In this document: positions 5,434 through 11,695 of the stretch, piece by piece
How the letters are laid out: each line of letters begins with the position of its first letter
How positions within the stretch are numbered: the first letter of the stretch is position 1
Source of the DNA: a virus
Virus record (IMG/VR): IMGVR_UViG_3300011115_000612
Coordinates: 1-36,847 of that record
Length of the DNA stretch: 36,847 nt
Reading direction: 5' to 3' (one strand)
Program-made: the position numbers and the translations under genes
The notes under the pieces: model-generated
Told to the model about the DNA's origin: nothing
Seen by the model: only the letters and a program-made list of their open reading frames with translations
Database searches by the model: none

Positions 5434-6473
5434 TGCCTAGTGGAAGAAGATGTAATAACTGTAATTACAGATTTGCAACAGAAGAAACTGCCTGCAGCTA
5501 TGAAGGTGACATTTATTGCGACAGCTGTATGAATGACATCAATAATGAAAACGGCGACGAAGATGACAATGATGAAAATTATCATCGTGGAATAAACAAC
5601 TACGGATACCACCCATCACCAATTTTTCACTATGGTGATGGAACAAGAAACTCAAGGCACACAAAAACCACAGAAAACCGTTATGAACCAATGATGGGTA
5701 TCGAGCTAGAAACAGAACAAAACGGCGATGAATACCTTAGCCAAGCAGTTAATTACATTCAAGAAACTGCCGGCGACCTTCTTTATCTAAAAGAAGATTG
5801 TTCAATTAGAAATGGTTTCGAGATTGTGTCGCATCCAATGACATTGGACTACATACACAATCACGCAAAATGTTATGAAGATGTTTTAGATTATTTACGC
5901 AAAAATAATTATCGTGCTTGGCACGCATCTAATTGTGGATTGCATATTCATATTTCTAAAAAGTCATTCAAAGACGCTAAACACGAAATGAAATTTCTGT
6001 TTTTTGTGTACCATAACAAAAAAGCATTAGTTAAATTCGCAGGTCGTGACACACATTATGCCAGATTTGATTTGGACTCTTTTGTTGGTGCTACTGGTTC
6101 ATCTGTCCATAGCGAAGATGACATAAAACCAACCATTATGGAAGTTGTTAAGGGTGTTCGTAAAAACGGTGGATATGTACCAGGTCAGCACGAACGCAAC
6201 CTTGCAGTAAATCGTATGAACGAAGATACGCACGAATTGCGTATCTTCAAACCATCATTGCGTTTTACTACTGTGTTGGCTTATGCCGAGTTTGTTCATT
6301 CTTTGTTTGCGTACACAGAACAAGTAAGTCTGGAAGATGTATTGAAAAATAAAGGACTAACCACATTCACACCGTTAGTTAATTATGCAAAAACAAATCC
6401 AGAATTGTATAAAAACTTTATTATAAAATGCGAGAAGAAAAATGTATTACGATACGAACAGGAAGGTAACTAA
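5433..6473 (+). CDS. Amidoligase (COOH-NH2 ligase, glutamate-cysteine-ligase fold) with N-terminal zinc finger
   Basis: 346 residues, ATG 5433, AAGGAGG at 5419-5425. Residues 7-32 form C-x2-C...C-x2-C (C7, C10, C29, C32), a zinc ribbon, followed by an acidic Asn/Asp linker. The catalytic part shows the amidoligase motifs in order: MGIELETE (88-95), EDCSIRNGFEIVSHP (121-135), CGLHIHIS (168-175), RNLAVNR (255-261) and ELRIFK (268-273). The family, related to glutamine synthetase and glutamate-cysteine ligase, is predicted to use ATP to join a carboxylate to an amine on peptides or cell-wall precursors. The next gene is a class II glutamine amidotransferase, the known partner type, which would supply ammonia. 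Substrate unknown. Confidence 0.85.
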   Translation: MPSGRRCNNCNYRFATEETACSYEGDIYCDSCMNDINNENGDEDDNDENYHRGINNYGYHPSPIFHYGDGTRNSRHTKTTENRYEPMMGIELETEQNGDEYLSQAVNYIQETAGDLLYLKEDCSIRNGFEIVSHPMTLDYIHNHAKCYEDVLDYLRKNNYRAWHASNCGLHIHISKKSFKDAKHEMKFLFFVYHNKKALVKFAGRDTHYARFDLDSFVGATGSSVHSEDDIKPTIMEVVKGVRKNGGYVPGQHERNLAVNRMNEDTHELRIFKPSLRFTTVLAYAEFVHSLFAYTEQVSLEDVLKNKGLTTFTPLVNYAKTNPELYKNFIIKCEKKNVLRYEQEGN

Positions 6474-6475
6474 AT

Positions 6476-7486
6476 ATGTGCATATTAACATTTATGCCAG
6501 ACGGAATTGATATTGCCTACGATAGAGCAAAAGAATGCGCAAGAGCAAATCCTGACGGATTTGGTTTTGCAATCCATGCGCGTGTGGCAATCATCAAAGA
6601 CCATGACATGGATTTCGAAAAACTATGGTTGCGTTGGGTAGATATGAGAAAATCGTATCAAGGTCCAGCATTGTTCCATTTCCGTATTGCCACGCACGGC
6701 AATACAGACATAAACAACTGTCATCCATTCGATGTAAACGGTAATCCAAACACTGTAGTTGCACACAATGGTATTTTGCCAATGACTATGCCACTAAACG
6801 ATAGTCGTTCAGATACAAAGTTGTTTGCTGACTTTGTGTTACCGGCAATAGGTGGTGTCGAATCATTAGACATCAAAGAAAATCTGGACAATCTAGAAAA
6901 TTGGGCTATCGGTAACAAATTAGTTATCTTAACTGTTGAAGAAAAAGCATCGTACGATTGGTACATCATCAATGAACACGCAGGTCATTGGGATGCTGGT
7001 ATGTGGTGGTCAAACAGTTCTTACAAAAGAACATATCCAATCTCGTATGTCAATTATGGGTACAACACAAACACAACTACCTATAAATCAACATACAAAA
7101 ACGGCATATATAGCGACCCATTAGGTTGGGATAAATACGAAACAGGATATGACGAAACCACCGACACAAACAAATGGGAACTAGAAGACACAGTAGATTA
7201 TCTAGAAGACGAACTGTATGCCAGTACAGAAATTATGGATGTAATACAAATCTTTACTGATTATTCTAATCCTGATTACGCAACTGTAACTTGTTACAAC
7301 TGCGGGCAAATATTTTATGTTGATGCTTTCGAGCCTAGCGCAACACATTGCGGTCATTGTAAAACTTGTTTGGGATGTTCAGGACACAAATGTAATTGTT
7401 GGACTGAATACGAATATCCCAAATCATTCATTCAATGGAATCAAAAAGAAGGGACAGTCACATATGAGCCGAATGCTAAATCATAA
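6476..7486 (+). CDS. Class II glutamine amidotransferase (Ntn hydrolase) with C-terminal zinc ribbons
   Basis: 336 residues, ATG 6476, AGGAAGG at 6460-6466, two bases after the amidoligase. The mature N-terminus would be Cys2, the nucleophile of class II (GATase_6-like) enzymes; DGFGFA (27-32), FHFRIATHG (67-75), NCHPF (81-85) and AHNGIL (96-101) are the usual substrate-binding and oxyanion motifs. It hydrolyses glutamine to release ammonia for a partner synthetase. Residues 273-308 carry eight Cys in C-x2-C pairs plus a CNC, likely two small zinc ribbons, an unusual addition that mirrors the zinc finger of the amidoligase and may hold the two proteins together or bring them to one target. 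Confidence 0.85.
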   Translation: MCILTFMPDGIDIAYDRAKECARANPDGFGFAIHARVAIIKDHDMDFEKLWLRWVDMRKSYQGPALFHFRIATHGNTDINNCHPFDVNGNPNTVVAHNGILPMTMPLNDSRSDTKLFADFVLPAIGGVESLDIKENLDNLENWAIGNKLVILTVEEKASYDWYIINEHAGHWDAGMWWSNSSYKRTYPISYVNYGYNTNTTTYKSTYKNGIYSDPLGWDKYETGYDETTDTNKWELEDTVDYLEDELYASTEIMDVIQIFTDYSNPDYATVTCYNCGQIFYVDAFEPSATHCGHCKTCLGCSGHKCNCWTEYEYPKSFIQWNQKEGTVTYEPNAKS

Positions 7487-7601
7487 ACGGCGCAAAAAAA
7501 TGAAAAGAAAAATCAAACGACAAGATGTTGGTTGGGAAATTGTGCTTGCCGAAGTAACTAAATACGAAATCAATCTAGCCAAGAAAGGTACACCAAAATG
7601 A
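7464..7601 (+). CDS. 45-residue basic protein
   Basis: Starts at ATG 7464, overlapping the end of the amidotransferase by 23 bases, with AAGAAGGG at 7446-7453. The first 20 residues are nearly all Arg/Lys/His (HKRRKKMKRKIKRQ), followed by a short amphipathic helix (WEIVLAEVTKYEINLAKKG). Its stop overlaps the next ATG as ATGA. A nucleic-acid or acidic-surface binding peptide is likely; real because both junctions are coupled and the ribosome site is good. Confidence 0.6.
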   Translation: MSRMLNHKRRKKMKRKIKRQDVGWEIVLAEVTKYEINLAKKGTPK

Positions 7602-7996
7602 CTATCAGAATAGTATCTAACGAACAAATACGATTTGATGTTGATATTGAGTCGTACAACCGTATTGTGCGAGACATAACAAGAACAACAACAGACTTGT
7701 GTGAACGACAAATAAATGCAGTAATTGCTGGTCAAATTTCCAATGAATTACGAGATGCAGTTGTAGCCAGCATAGACATAGACGCAGTGTGTTATCACGT
7801 TAGTAATAATTTAAATTATGCCAGAATAATTGATTTAGCAAAAACACAATTAGTGAGTGCTTTGTTAGATGATGAACGATTCAAAGTACTTGTTAATCGT
7901 GGTATCAACAATTCAACAATTGGATTCATCGATGAAACAGTAGAACGAGTAACAGCGCATATGGAACAACAAGCAGGAATGGAAAGTGATGTTTAA
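7598..7996 (+). CDS. Helical protein, unknown
   Basis: 132 residues, ATG 7598 in an ATGA overlap. Mostly alpha-helical by pattern (ESYNRIVRDITRTTTDLCER, NELRDAVVASIDIDAVCYHV, LAKTQLVSALLDDERFKVLV) with an acidic balance; no membrane segment or motif recognised. Its stop overlaps the next ATG. Part of the train of small genes behind the amidoligase pair, but without features that tie it to that chemistry. Confidence 0.75.
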   Translation: MTIRIVSNEQIRFDVDIESYNRIVRDITRTTTDLCERQINAVIAGQISNELRDAVVASIDIDAVCYHVSNNLNYARIIDLAKTQLVSALLDDERFKVLVNRGINNSTIGFIDETVERVTAHMEQQAGMESDV

Positions 7997-8280
7997 TGTC
8001 AATACAAATTAAAGCGTTTTCAAATTCAAAATATTACCACAAAGAATATATTAACAAATTAAAAATGTTAGAAACAATCAGCCCGCACATGCGGGAGTTG
8101 TTTGAGAAAATCTCTGACGCAGAATACGGCTTAACACTCGTCGAGTGTACGCGTTCTGATGACAGAATTAAAATGAATGAAACAAAAATACGATTAGATA
8201 TGTTGCGTTTAGACGGACATATTTTATTAATTGAAGGTAGATATTACAACAAATCACACATAGAAACGGAAGAAATATAA
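7996..8280 (+). CDS. Small helical protein, unknown
   Basis: 94 residues, ATG 7996 in a TAATG overlap. Helical pattern with a C-terminal HTH-like part (RLDMLRLDGHILLIEGRYYN, about residues 67-86), which resembles the recognition wing of winged-helix proteins; weak evidence for DNA binding. Two short hairpins lie in the gene (8080-8093 and 8134-8148). Function unknown. Confidence 0.72.
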   Translation: MSIQIKAFSNSKYYHKEYINKLKMLETISPHMRELFEKISDAEYGLTLVECTRSDDRIKMNETKIRLDMLRLDGHILLIEGRYYNKSHIETEEI

Positions 8281-8281
8281 A

Positions 8282-8758
8282 ATGGACACAGCAATAATGA
8301 GACTGACAACAAAAGCAGAAGCAGAAATCAATAAAGTCTTACAAGACTTTATTGACCCTTGGAATTTAGACAAAGCATCTCTTTGGGTAATGAATGCAAC
8401 TGGTTCAATGATTATGAAACAACAAAACGGAGATGTTTACGATTTGTTGGACAGCAAAGAAACACTAAAAAGCATTAAAAATGCTGACTTTTTTGGCATT
8501 TTGACTTGTGGTTGGGCAGCACCAATAAAAAACGACATTACAGATTTAGATGGTGTAGCACCAAGTAAACATCCAATGAAACGACGAGTTCGTTTGGTTG
8601 TTGGAGCAGACATAACCGGTGTTGCAAGTGTATTGCGTTTTGCAGATGATGAAGACGAAATTGTAACAGACGATGGTAAAGCACGTGGTTCTTTAGCTGA
8701 TGCAGTTAATCAATTGGTTATTAAAAAATTAAAATTAGAAGCGAAAGAATCAAAATGA
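8282..8758 (+). CDS. Alpha/beta protein, unknown
   Basis: 158 residues, ATG 8282, one base after the previous stop. It shows an N-terminal helical part (KAEAEINKVLQDFIDPWNLD), a central alternating stretch (FFGILTCGWAAPI, about 74-86; RVRLVVGADITGVASVLRF, about 102-120) and an acidic C-terminus ending in a Lys-rich helix. The middle could be an enzyme core, but no catalytic signature is clear. Its stop overlaps the next start as ATGA. Confidence 0.75.
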   Translation: MDTAIMRLTTKAEAEINKVLQDFIDPWNLDKASLWVMNATGSMIMKQQNGDVYDLLDSKETLKSIKNADFFGILTCGWAAPIKNDITDLDGVAPSKHPMKRRVRLVVGADITGVASVLRFADDEDEIVTDDGKARGSLADAVNQLVIKKLKLEAKESK

Positions 8759-8925
8759 CAAAAACATCAAATGATTACATTAATGAATTTTTGGCAGAAT
8801 TTGCCAAAGCTGGTATTGTATTCACGGAAGAACAAATAAATGTTATGTTTAGATTTCATACTTCAAAACTAAGCAACCTGATTGGAGAACTCGAAGATGA
8901 AAAAAGCAACACAGACAGAGTTTGA
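8755..8925 (+). CDS. 56-residue acidic helical protein
   Basis: ATG 8755 overlaps the previous stop (ATGA). The product (YINEFLAEFAKAGIVFTEEQ..., ending NLIGELEDEKSNTDRV) is one or two helices with an EF-like acidic stretch. The last 29 bases overlap the next gene, which begins at ATG 8897. Support is the coupled start and composition like its neighbours. Confidence 0.6.
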   Translation: MTKTSNDYINEFLAEFAKAGIVFTEEQINVMFRFHTSKLSNLIGELEDEKSNTDRV

Positions 8926-9202
8926 TACGCTCAAAAATAATTACAACGAACTTCGTTCGTTCTGTAGTTCGCTAGAACGAGAGATACGAGAACTAGAAAA
9001 CGTTGTTCGAGTACTCAGAGATAAAAAAATAAGCAAAGCAAGCAAGGGAGACATACTAGGATTGTCGGACTATGTGGAAGAAACAATTGATTCATACGAA
9101 TCATCTGGACGACCATATGATGACGATGAACTTCTAGATAATCGCCAGTGGGCACAACGATGTGTTGATTGGCTCAAACAACAAGCAAAAGAGATGTCAT
9201 GA
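8897..9202 (+). CDS. Coiled-coil protein, unknown
   Basis: 101 residues from ATG 8897 with GGAG at 8884-8887; an in-frame TTG at 8882 overlaps that ribosome site and is rejected. Residues 8-50 (FDTLKNNYNELRSFCSSLER..., EIRELENVVRVLRDKKISK) have the heptad pattern of a coiled coil, and the rest is acidic and ends in an amphipathic helix. It probably forms dimers or binds a helical partner. Overlaps its neighbours on both sides, stop/start ATGA with the next gene. Confidence 0.72.
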   Translation: MKKATQTEFDTLKNNYNELRSFCSSLEREIRELENVVRVLRDKKISKASKGDILGLSDYVEETIDSYESSGRPYDDDELLDNRQWAQRCVDWLKQQAKEMS

Positions 9203-9429
9203 GCATGAATATTGGAACCAATATTGTGTCAGTTGTCTTTACGGATGTTGATGTAAAAAAAACAATGCCACACTTAAAAGGAATAAGTAATGCTGTTGCA
9301 TTAGAAAGTATCAGAGAACTATTCGAATCGTATCTCAGAGAAGCCGGTCATGAAATCATGTGGCAACTACTCAACGATAACGGTTGGAATATCGGTGGAC
9401 AAAACTTTATAGATGACGGGGGTTGGTAA
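9199..9429 (+). CDS. Small acidic protein, unknown
   Basis: 76 residues, ATG 9199 in an ATGA overlap; a TTG at 9169 is rejected because it would overlap the previous gene more deeply and lacks a ribosome site. Pattern: beta-like N-terminus (NIGTNIVSVVFTDVDVK), then helices (AVALESIRELFESYLREAGH), and a Trp/Gly end (NDNGWNIGGQNFIDDGGW). No family recognised. The stop overlaps the WhiB start as TAATG. Confidence 0.72.
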   Translation: MSMNIGTNIVSVVFTDVDVKKTMPHLKGISNAVALESIRELFESYLREAGHEIMWQLLNDNGWNIGGQNFIDDGGW

Positions 9430-9740
9430 TGTTGTTAAATAAATGGGAACTAATAAAAAGAGAAAGAGACCAATACATTGATAAAGAGTTAGAAAAAATT
9501 AACAAACATGCTAATTGTATTGGTTCTCCTAGTAGTTGGTTTTTTCCTGATGATACCAAAGGTGGGCAACCCAATATTAAACCTGGTTCAGATACTTACA
9601 ATGCCTACATGACCTGTAAGGTGTGTGTAGTTAAAGATGAATGTTTAGCGTTTGCTCGAACACATAAATGTGTTGGCATATGGGGTGGCAAAAGATTTAA
9701 CTATAAAGGTGAAGCAAAAATAAAAATCAAAGGAGAATAA
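9429..9740 (+). CDS. whiB-like: WhiB-family iron-sulphur transcription regulator
   Basis: 103 residues from ATG 9429 (TAATG overlap). It has the four cluster-binding cysteines of WhiB proteins, C30, then C63-x2-C66-x5-C72, the FFP signature (38-40) after the first Cys, and the GIWGG turn (83-87), followed by a short basic tail (KRFNYKGEAKIKIKG) that would contact DNA. WhiB proteins carry a [4Fe-4S] cluster, bind region 4 of the host principal sigma factor and redirect transcription; phage copies are known to interfere with host WhiB regulators. The extended N-terminal helix (KRERDQYIDKELEKINK) is longer than in many family members. It strongly implies an actinobacterial host. Confidence 0.88.
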   Translation: MLLNKWELIKRERDQYIDKELEKINKHANCIGSPSSWFFPDDTKGGQPNIKPGSDTYNAYMTCKVCVVKDECLAFARTHKCVGIWGGKRFNYKGEAKIKIKGE

Positions 9741-9741
9741 C

Positions 9742-10260
9742 GTGGTAAAACGAATACTAATAATATTTGGTTTTTGGGTGTTGGGTTTGTTTACCGTAAT
9801 GGCTATCTCAACACCTAACACCAAAACAACAACCATTGTTGAAACAACTCTTGTAAGTAAATTACAGATAGTTAAAGCAACACAACAGATAACACATCGA
9901 GACACGGTGTGGCTACCAGCAAATATGATGTGTCCACAATGGGCACAGATGGCTATCGATGTAGGTTGGCTCGAAACAGACCTACCAAAAATAGATGCAG
10001 TAATGTATCGTGAGTCACGGTGTTTTAGTGGTTCGCACTATGCAGAAGACCCACACGGTGGGTCTTACGGCTTGATGCAAATCAATGCCTTCTGGTGTAA
10101 ACCGTCAAGATGGTATCCAAACGGATACCTACAATCATTTGGGGTGTTGTCTAACTGTAAACAGTTATTTCACCCCAGAACAAATCTAATTGCTGCCAGA
10201 TTAATATGGCAATATTCCCATACACAATATGGAGATGGTTGGCTGCCATGGCAACCGTAG
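9742..10260 (+). CDS. Membrane-anchored lysozyme-like (lytic transglycosylase) protein
   Basis: 172 residues from GTG 9742, AAAGGAG at 9729-9735. Residues 4-22 (RILIIFGFWVLGLFTVMAI) form a hydrophobic anchor or uncleaved signal after a positive start, so the rest should lie outside the membrane. The domain contains MYRESRC with the likely catalytic Glu91, GSYGLMQIN (108-115) and NLIAARLIWQYS (148-159), the motif order of SLT/goose-lysozyme-like folds, and Cys64, 94, 119 and 139 that could form two disulphides. It should cleave the glycan strands of peptidoglycan. It is in the early strand, far from the late endolysin, so roles other than final lysis are possible. Confidence 0.78.
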   Translation: MVKRILIIFGFWVLGLFTVMAISTPNTKTTTIVETTLVSKLQIVKATQQITHRDTVWLPANMMCPQWAQMAIDVGWLETDLPKIDAVMYRESRCFSGSHYAEDPHGGSYGLMQINAFWCKPSRWYPNGYLQSFGVLSNCKQLFHPRTNLIAARLIWQYSHTQYGDGWLPWQP

Positions 10261-10262
10261 TG

Positions 10263-10330
10263 TGGGGGATAGGAATCGAACCTAAATGCTTGACAGACCG
10301 CACCCAGATGTGCTTTACTATAATCCCCCA
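10263..10330 (-). tRNA. tRNA-like sequence, possibly degenerate
   Basis: Read on the minus strand the ends pair as TGGGGGA / TCCCCCA, and a T-arm is clear (TAGG-TTCGATT-CCTA). A loop CTGTCAA, the form of a GUC (Asp) anticodon loop, lies at the expected distance, but its 5-base stem has two mismatches and I cannot draw a normal D-arm; total length is only 68. It may be a degraded tRNA, an unusual short one, or chance. The same bases hold a promoter-like pair on the plus strand. Confidence 0.33.
10290..10324 (+). promoter_or_regulatory. Promoter-like TTGACA / TATAAT pair
   Basis: TTGACA at 10290-10295 and TATAAT at 10319-10324, 23 bases apart, then CCCCC. It matches the minus-strand pair at 1801-1843 in both boxes, the bases after TTGACA and the C-run after the second box. 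It points at the replication genes from 10435. Confidence 0.35.
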
Positions 10331-10338
10331 TCTGGGGG
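10325..10338. repeat. C5/G6 hairpin
   Basis: CCCCC (10325-10329) faces GGGGGG (10333-10338) around ATCT-like bases directly after the TATAAT box. If transcribed it would sit in the very start of the mRNA. Confidence 0.45.
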
Positions 10339-10375
10339 GCAGTGGAGTGATGATAACGGGGGGCAATGAATACAA

Positions 10376-10403
10376 ATCACGCCAACCGAAGGGTCGGCGT
10401 GAT
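10376..10403 (+). promoter_or_regulatory. Leader hairpin ATCACGCC / GGCGTGAT
   Basis: Perfect 8-base arms at 10376-10383 and 10396-10403; ACC/GGT inside lengthens the stem. It ends 17 bases before the ribosome site of the nuclease gene. Either a terminator for the upstream genes or a leader element. Confidence 0.5.
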
Positions 10404-10434
10404 ATAGTGCGTACACAAAAGAAAAGGGGTTCTG

Positions 10435-11268
10435 ATGAGAGTTGAAGAAGAAACGAAACGGGTGTTCGTTAGACAATCCTGGTTAAAGGATATGTTGTTG
10501 TGTCCAGAACGCTCACGCTTAAGCGTTGTTCAACCTGAGTTCAAAAGCAATAACGACAGCGCTGTTATCGGTACATCAGTTCATGCCGGTATTCAAGCTG
10601 TGTTGGAAAACAAATGCTCATTATCTGAAGTTGGCGAAATATCATTACAGCATTTTAAAACATTAGAAGCAGAAGGAATCAAGTACACCAATGTTGACCC
10701 TGACTCCTGGCATACACATGTTGTTAATTTGTCTAACGCTTGGGCTAAAGACATATACCCCCACGTTCCACGCGGGGGTATATCGGAAGCAAAATTTTCT
10801 GTACCTACGGGTAGTTATGTAAATGACTACGAACTTTGGTTTGAAGGCACTATGGATTACTTACACAAAGATGGTATTTGGGATTGGAAAACTGCTGCTC
10901 GAAAATATTCTTTAAGCGAAAAACAATCTCAAGATGTGCAGTCTTCTATTTATACTTTTGCCGGAACAAAATTGGGTGTTCTGAATGATTGTTCTTTATT
11001 TAACTTTGGTGTTATGATTCGGGTGCGGGATGCGTACGGTCAAATCATTACTGTTAATCGTACAAAAGCTCACACAGATTTCGTTATAAAGCAAGCCATG
11101 TCAGCAGTTGCTTACGGGTTTGCTATGACTAACGGAACAGGAATACCAACGGATAATCGTTGGCTAATAAACGACCAACACTACTTGTGTTCAGAACGCT
11201 GGTGTCCGTGGTGGTCGGTATGTAAAGGTGCTCACATTAGTGGGTCAGACAACAACACAGGAGAATAA
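10435..11268 (+). CDS. Cas4/RecB-like PD-(D/E)XK exonuclease with iron-sulphur cysteines
   Basis: 277 residues from ATG 10435, GAAAAGGGG at 10421-10429. Nuclease motifs: GTSVHAG with His50, FEGTMDYL with Asp141, WDWK with Asp150 and Lys152, and QSSIY (169-173), the QxxxY motif of RecB/Cas4 enzymes. Cys23 near the N-terminus and C252-x4-C257-x5-C263 at the end are the four ligands of a [4Fe-4S] cluster as in Cas4 and AddB. Such phage enzymes resect DNA ends during replication and recombination. It opens the replication block. A 10-bp perfect hairpin (10753-10783) lies inside the gene. No cas1 or CRISPR array is near, so a role in adaptation is not suggested. Confidence 0.85.
   Translation: MRVEEETKRVFVRQSWLKDMLLCPERSRLSVVQPEFKSNNDSAVIGTSVHAGIQAVLENKCSLSEVGEISLQHFKTLEAEGIKYTNVDPDSWHTHVVNLSNAWAKDIYPHVPRGGISEAKFSVPTGSYVNDYELWFEGTMDYLHKDGIWDWKTAARKYSLSEKQSQDVQSSIYTFAGTKLGVLNDCSLFNFGVMIRVRDAYGQIITVNRTKAHTDFVIKQAMSAVAYGFAMTNGTGIPTDNRWLINDQHYLCSERWCPWWSVCKGAHISGSDNNTGE
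10753..10783. repeat. 10-bp perfect hairpin inside nuclease gene
   Basis: ATATACCCCC (10753-10762) pairs with GGGGGTATAT (10774-10783), 11-base loop. The C-run left arm is like the early intergenic hairpins (4074, 4445, 5377), but this copy is fully coding. Confidence 0.75.
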
Positions 11269-11269
11269 C

Positions 11270-11695
11270 ATGGATAAGGACAGGGCAATTATCACCCAAG
11301 TTGCAGCCAAAATTGCTGCAGACTTGGTTAACAAAGAAGGAGATACCACTGCAAAGATAGGCGAGTTTGCTACTTTGTTTGTGAGTGTAAAAGATATTAT
11401 TTTTGAAGTTATCGAAGCTTCTCAGCCTCAAGCTGAAATCTATGAAATGACAAAAAAAGCATTCAATGCAACGGAAGTAGAAACAAGTAGCTCCCCTTCT
11501 ACTACTACTACTGGACCGTTGCAGATTGTTGGTAAACAACACGGCGACATCCCTGACTGGCTCATCAAAGCGTGTAAACGTGATGGTGTAACCAAGGTGT
11601 ATGACAATCGTGATGGCTTGGCAGTTAATGCCAAGCGTCCTTGGTTCAAGTCTGTTGAAGGCGAAAAAGCCTACTGGGCACCGAAGACACGATAA
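11270..11695 (+). CDS. Replication-block protein, unknown
   Basis: 141 residues from ATG 11270 with AGGAG about six bases upstream. N-terminal helical part (IITQVAAKIAADLVNKEGD, FVSVKDIIFEVIEASQ), a Ser/Thr linker (ETSSSPSTTTTGP, about 73-85), then a compact C-terminal part with IPDWLIKACKRDGVTKVYDN and ending KRPWFKSVEGEKAYWAPKTR. The C-terminal part looks like a small DNA- or protein-binding module. Its place between nuclease and helicase suggests a DNA-binding accessory factor; that is inference. Confidence 0.75.
   Translation: MDKDRAIITQVAAKIAADLVNKEGDTTAKIGEFATLFVSVKDIIFEVIEASQPQAEIYEMTKKAFNATEVETSSSPSTTTTGPLQIVGKQHGDIPDWLIKACKRDGVTKVYDNRDGLAVNAKRPWFKSVEGEKAYWAPKTR

Noticed and set aside
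8882-8896. TTG 8882 as start of the coiled-coil gene
   Set aside because: It overlaps the GGAG ribosome site that serves ATG 8897.
10435-11268. Cas4 as sign of a CRISPR system
   Set aside because: No cas1, cas2 or repeat array is present; Cas4-like nucleases are common in phage replication blocks.
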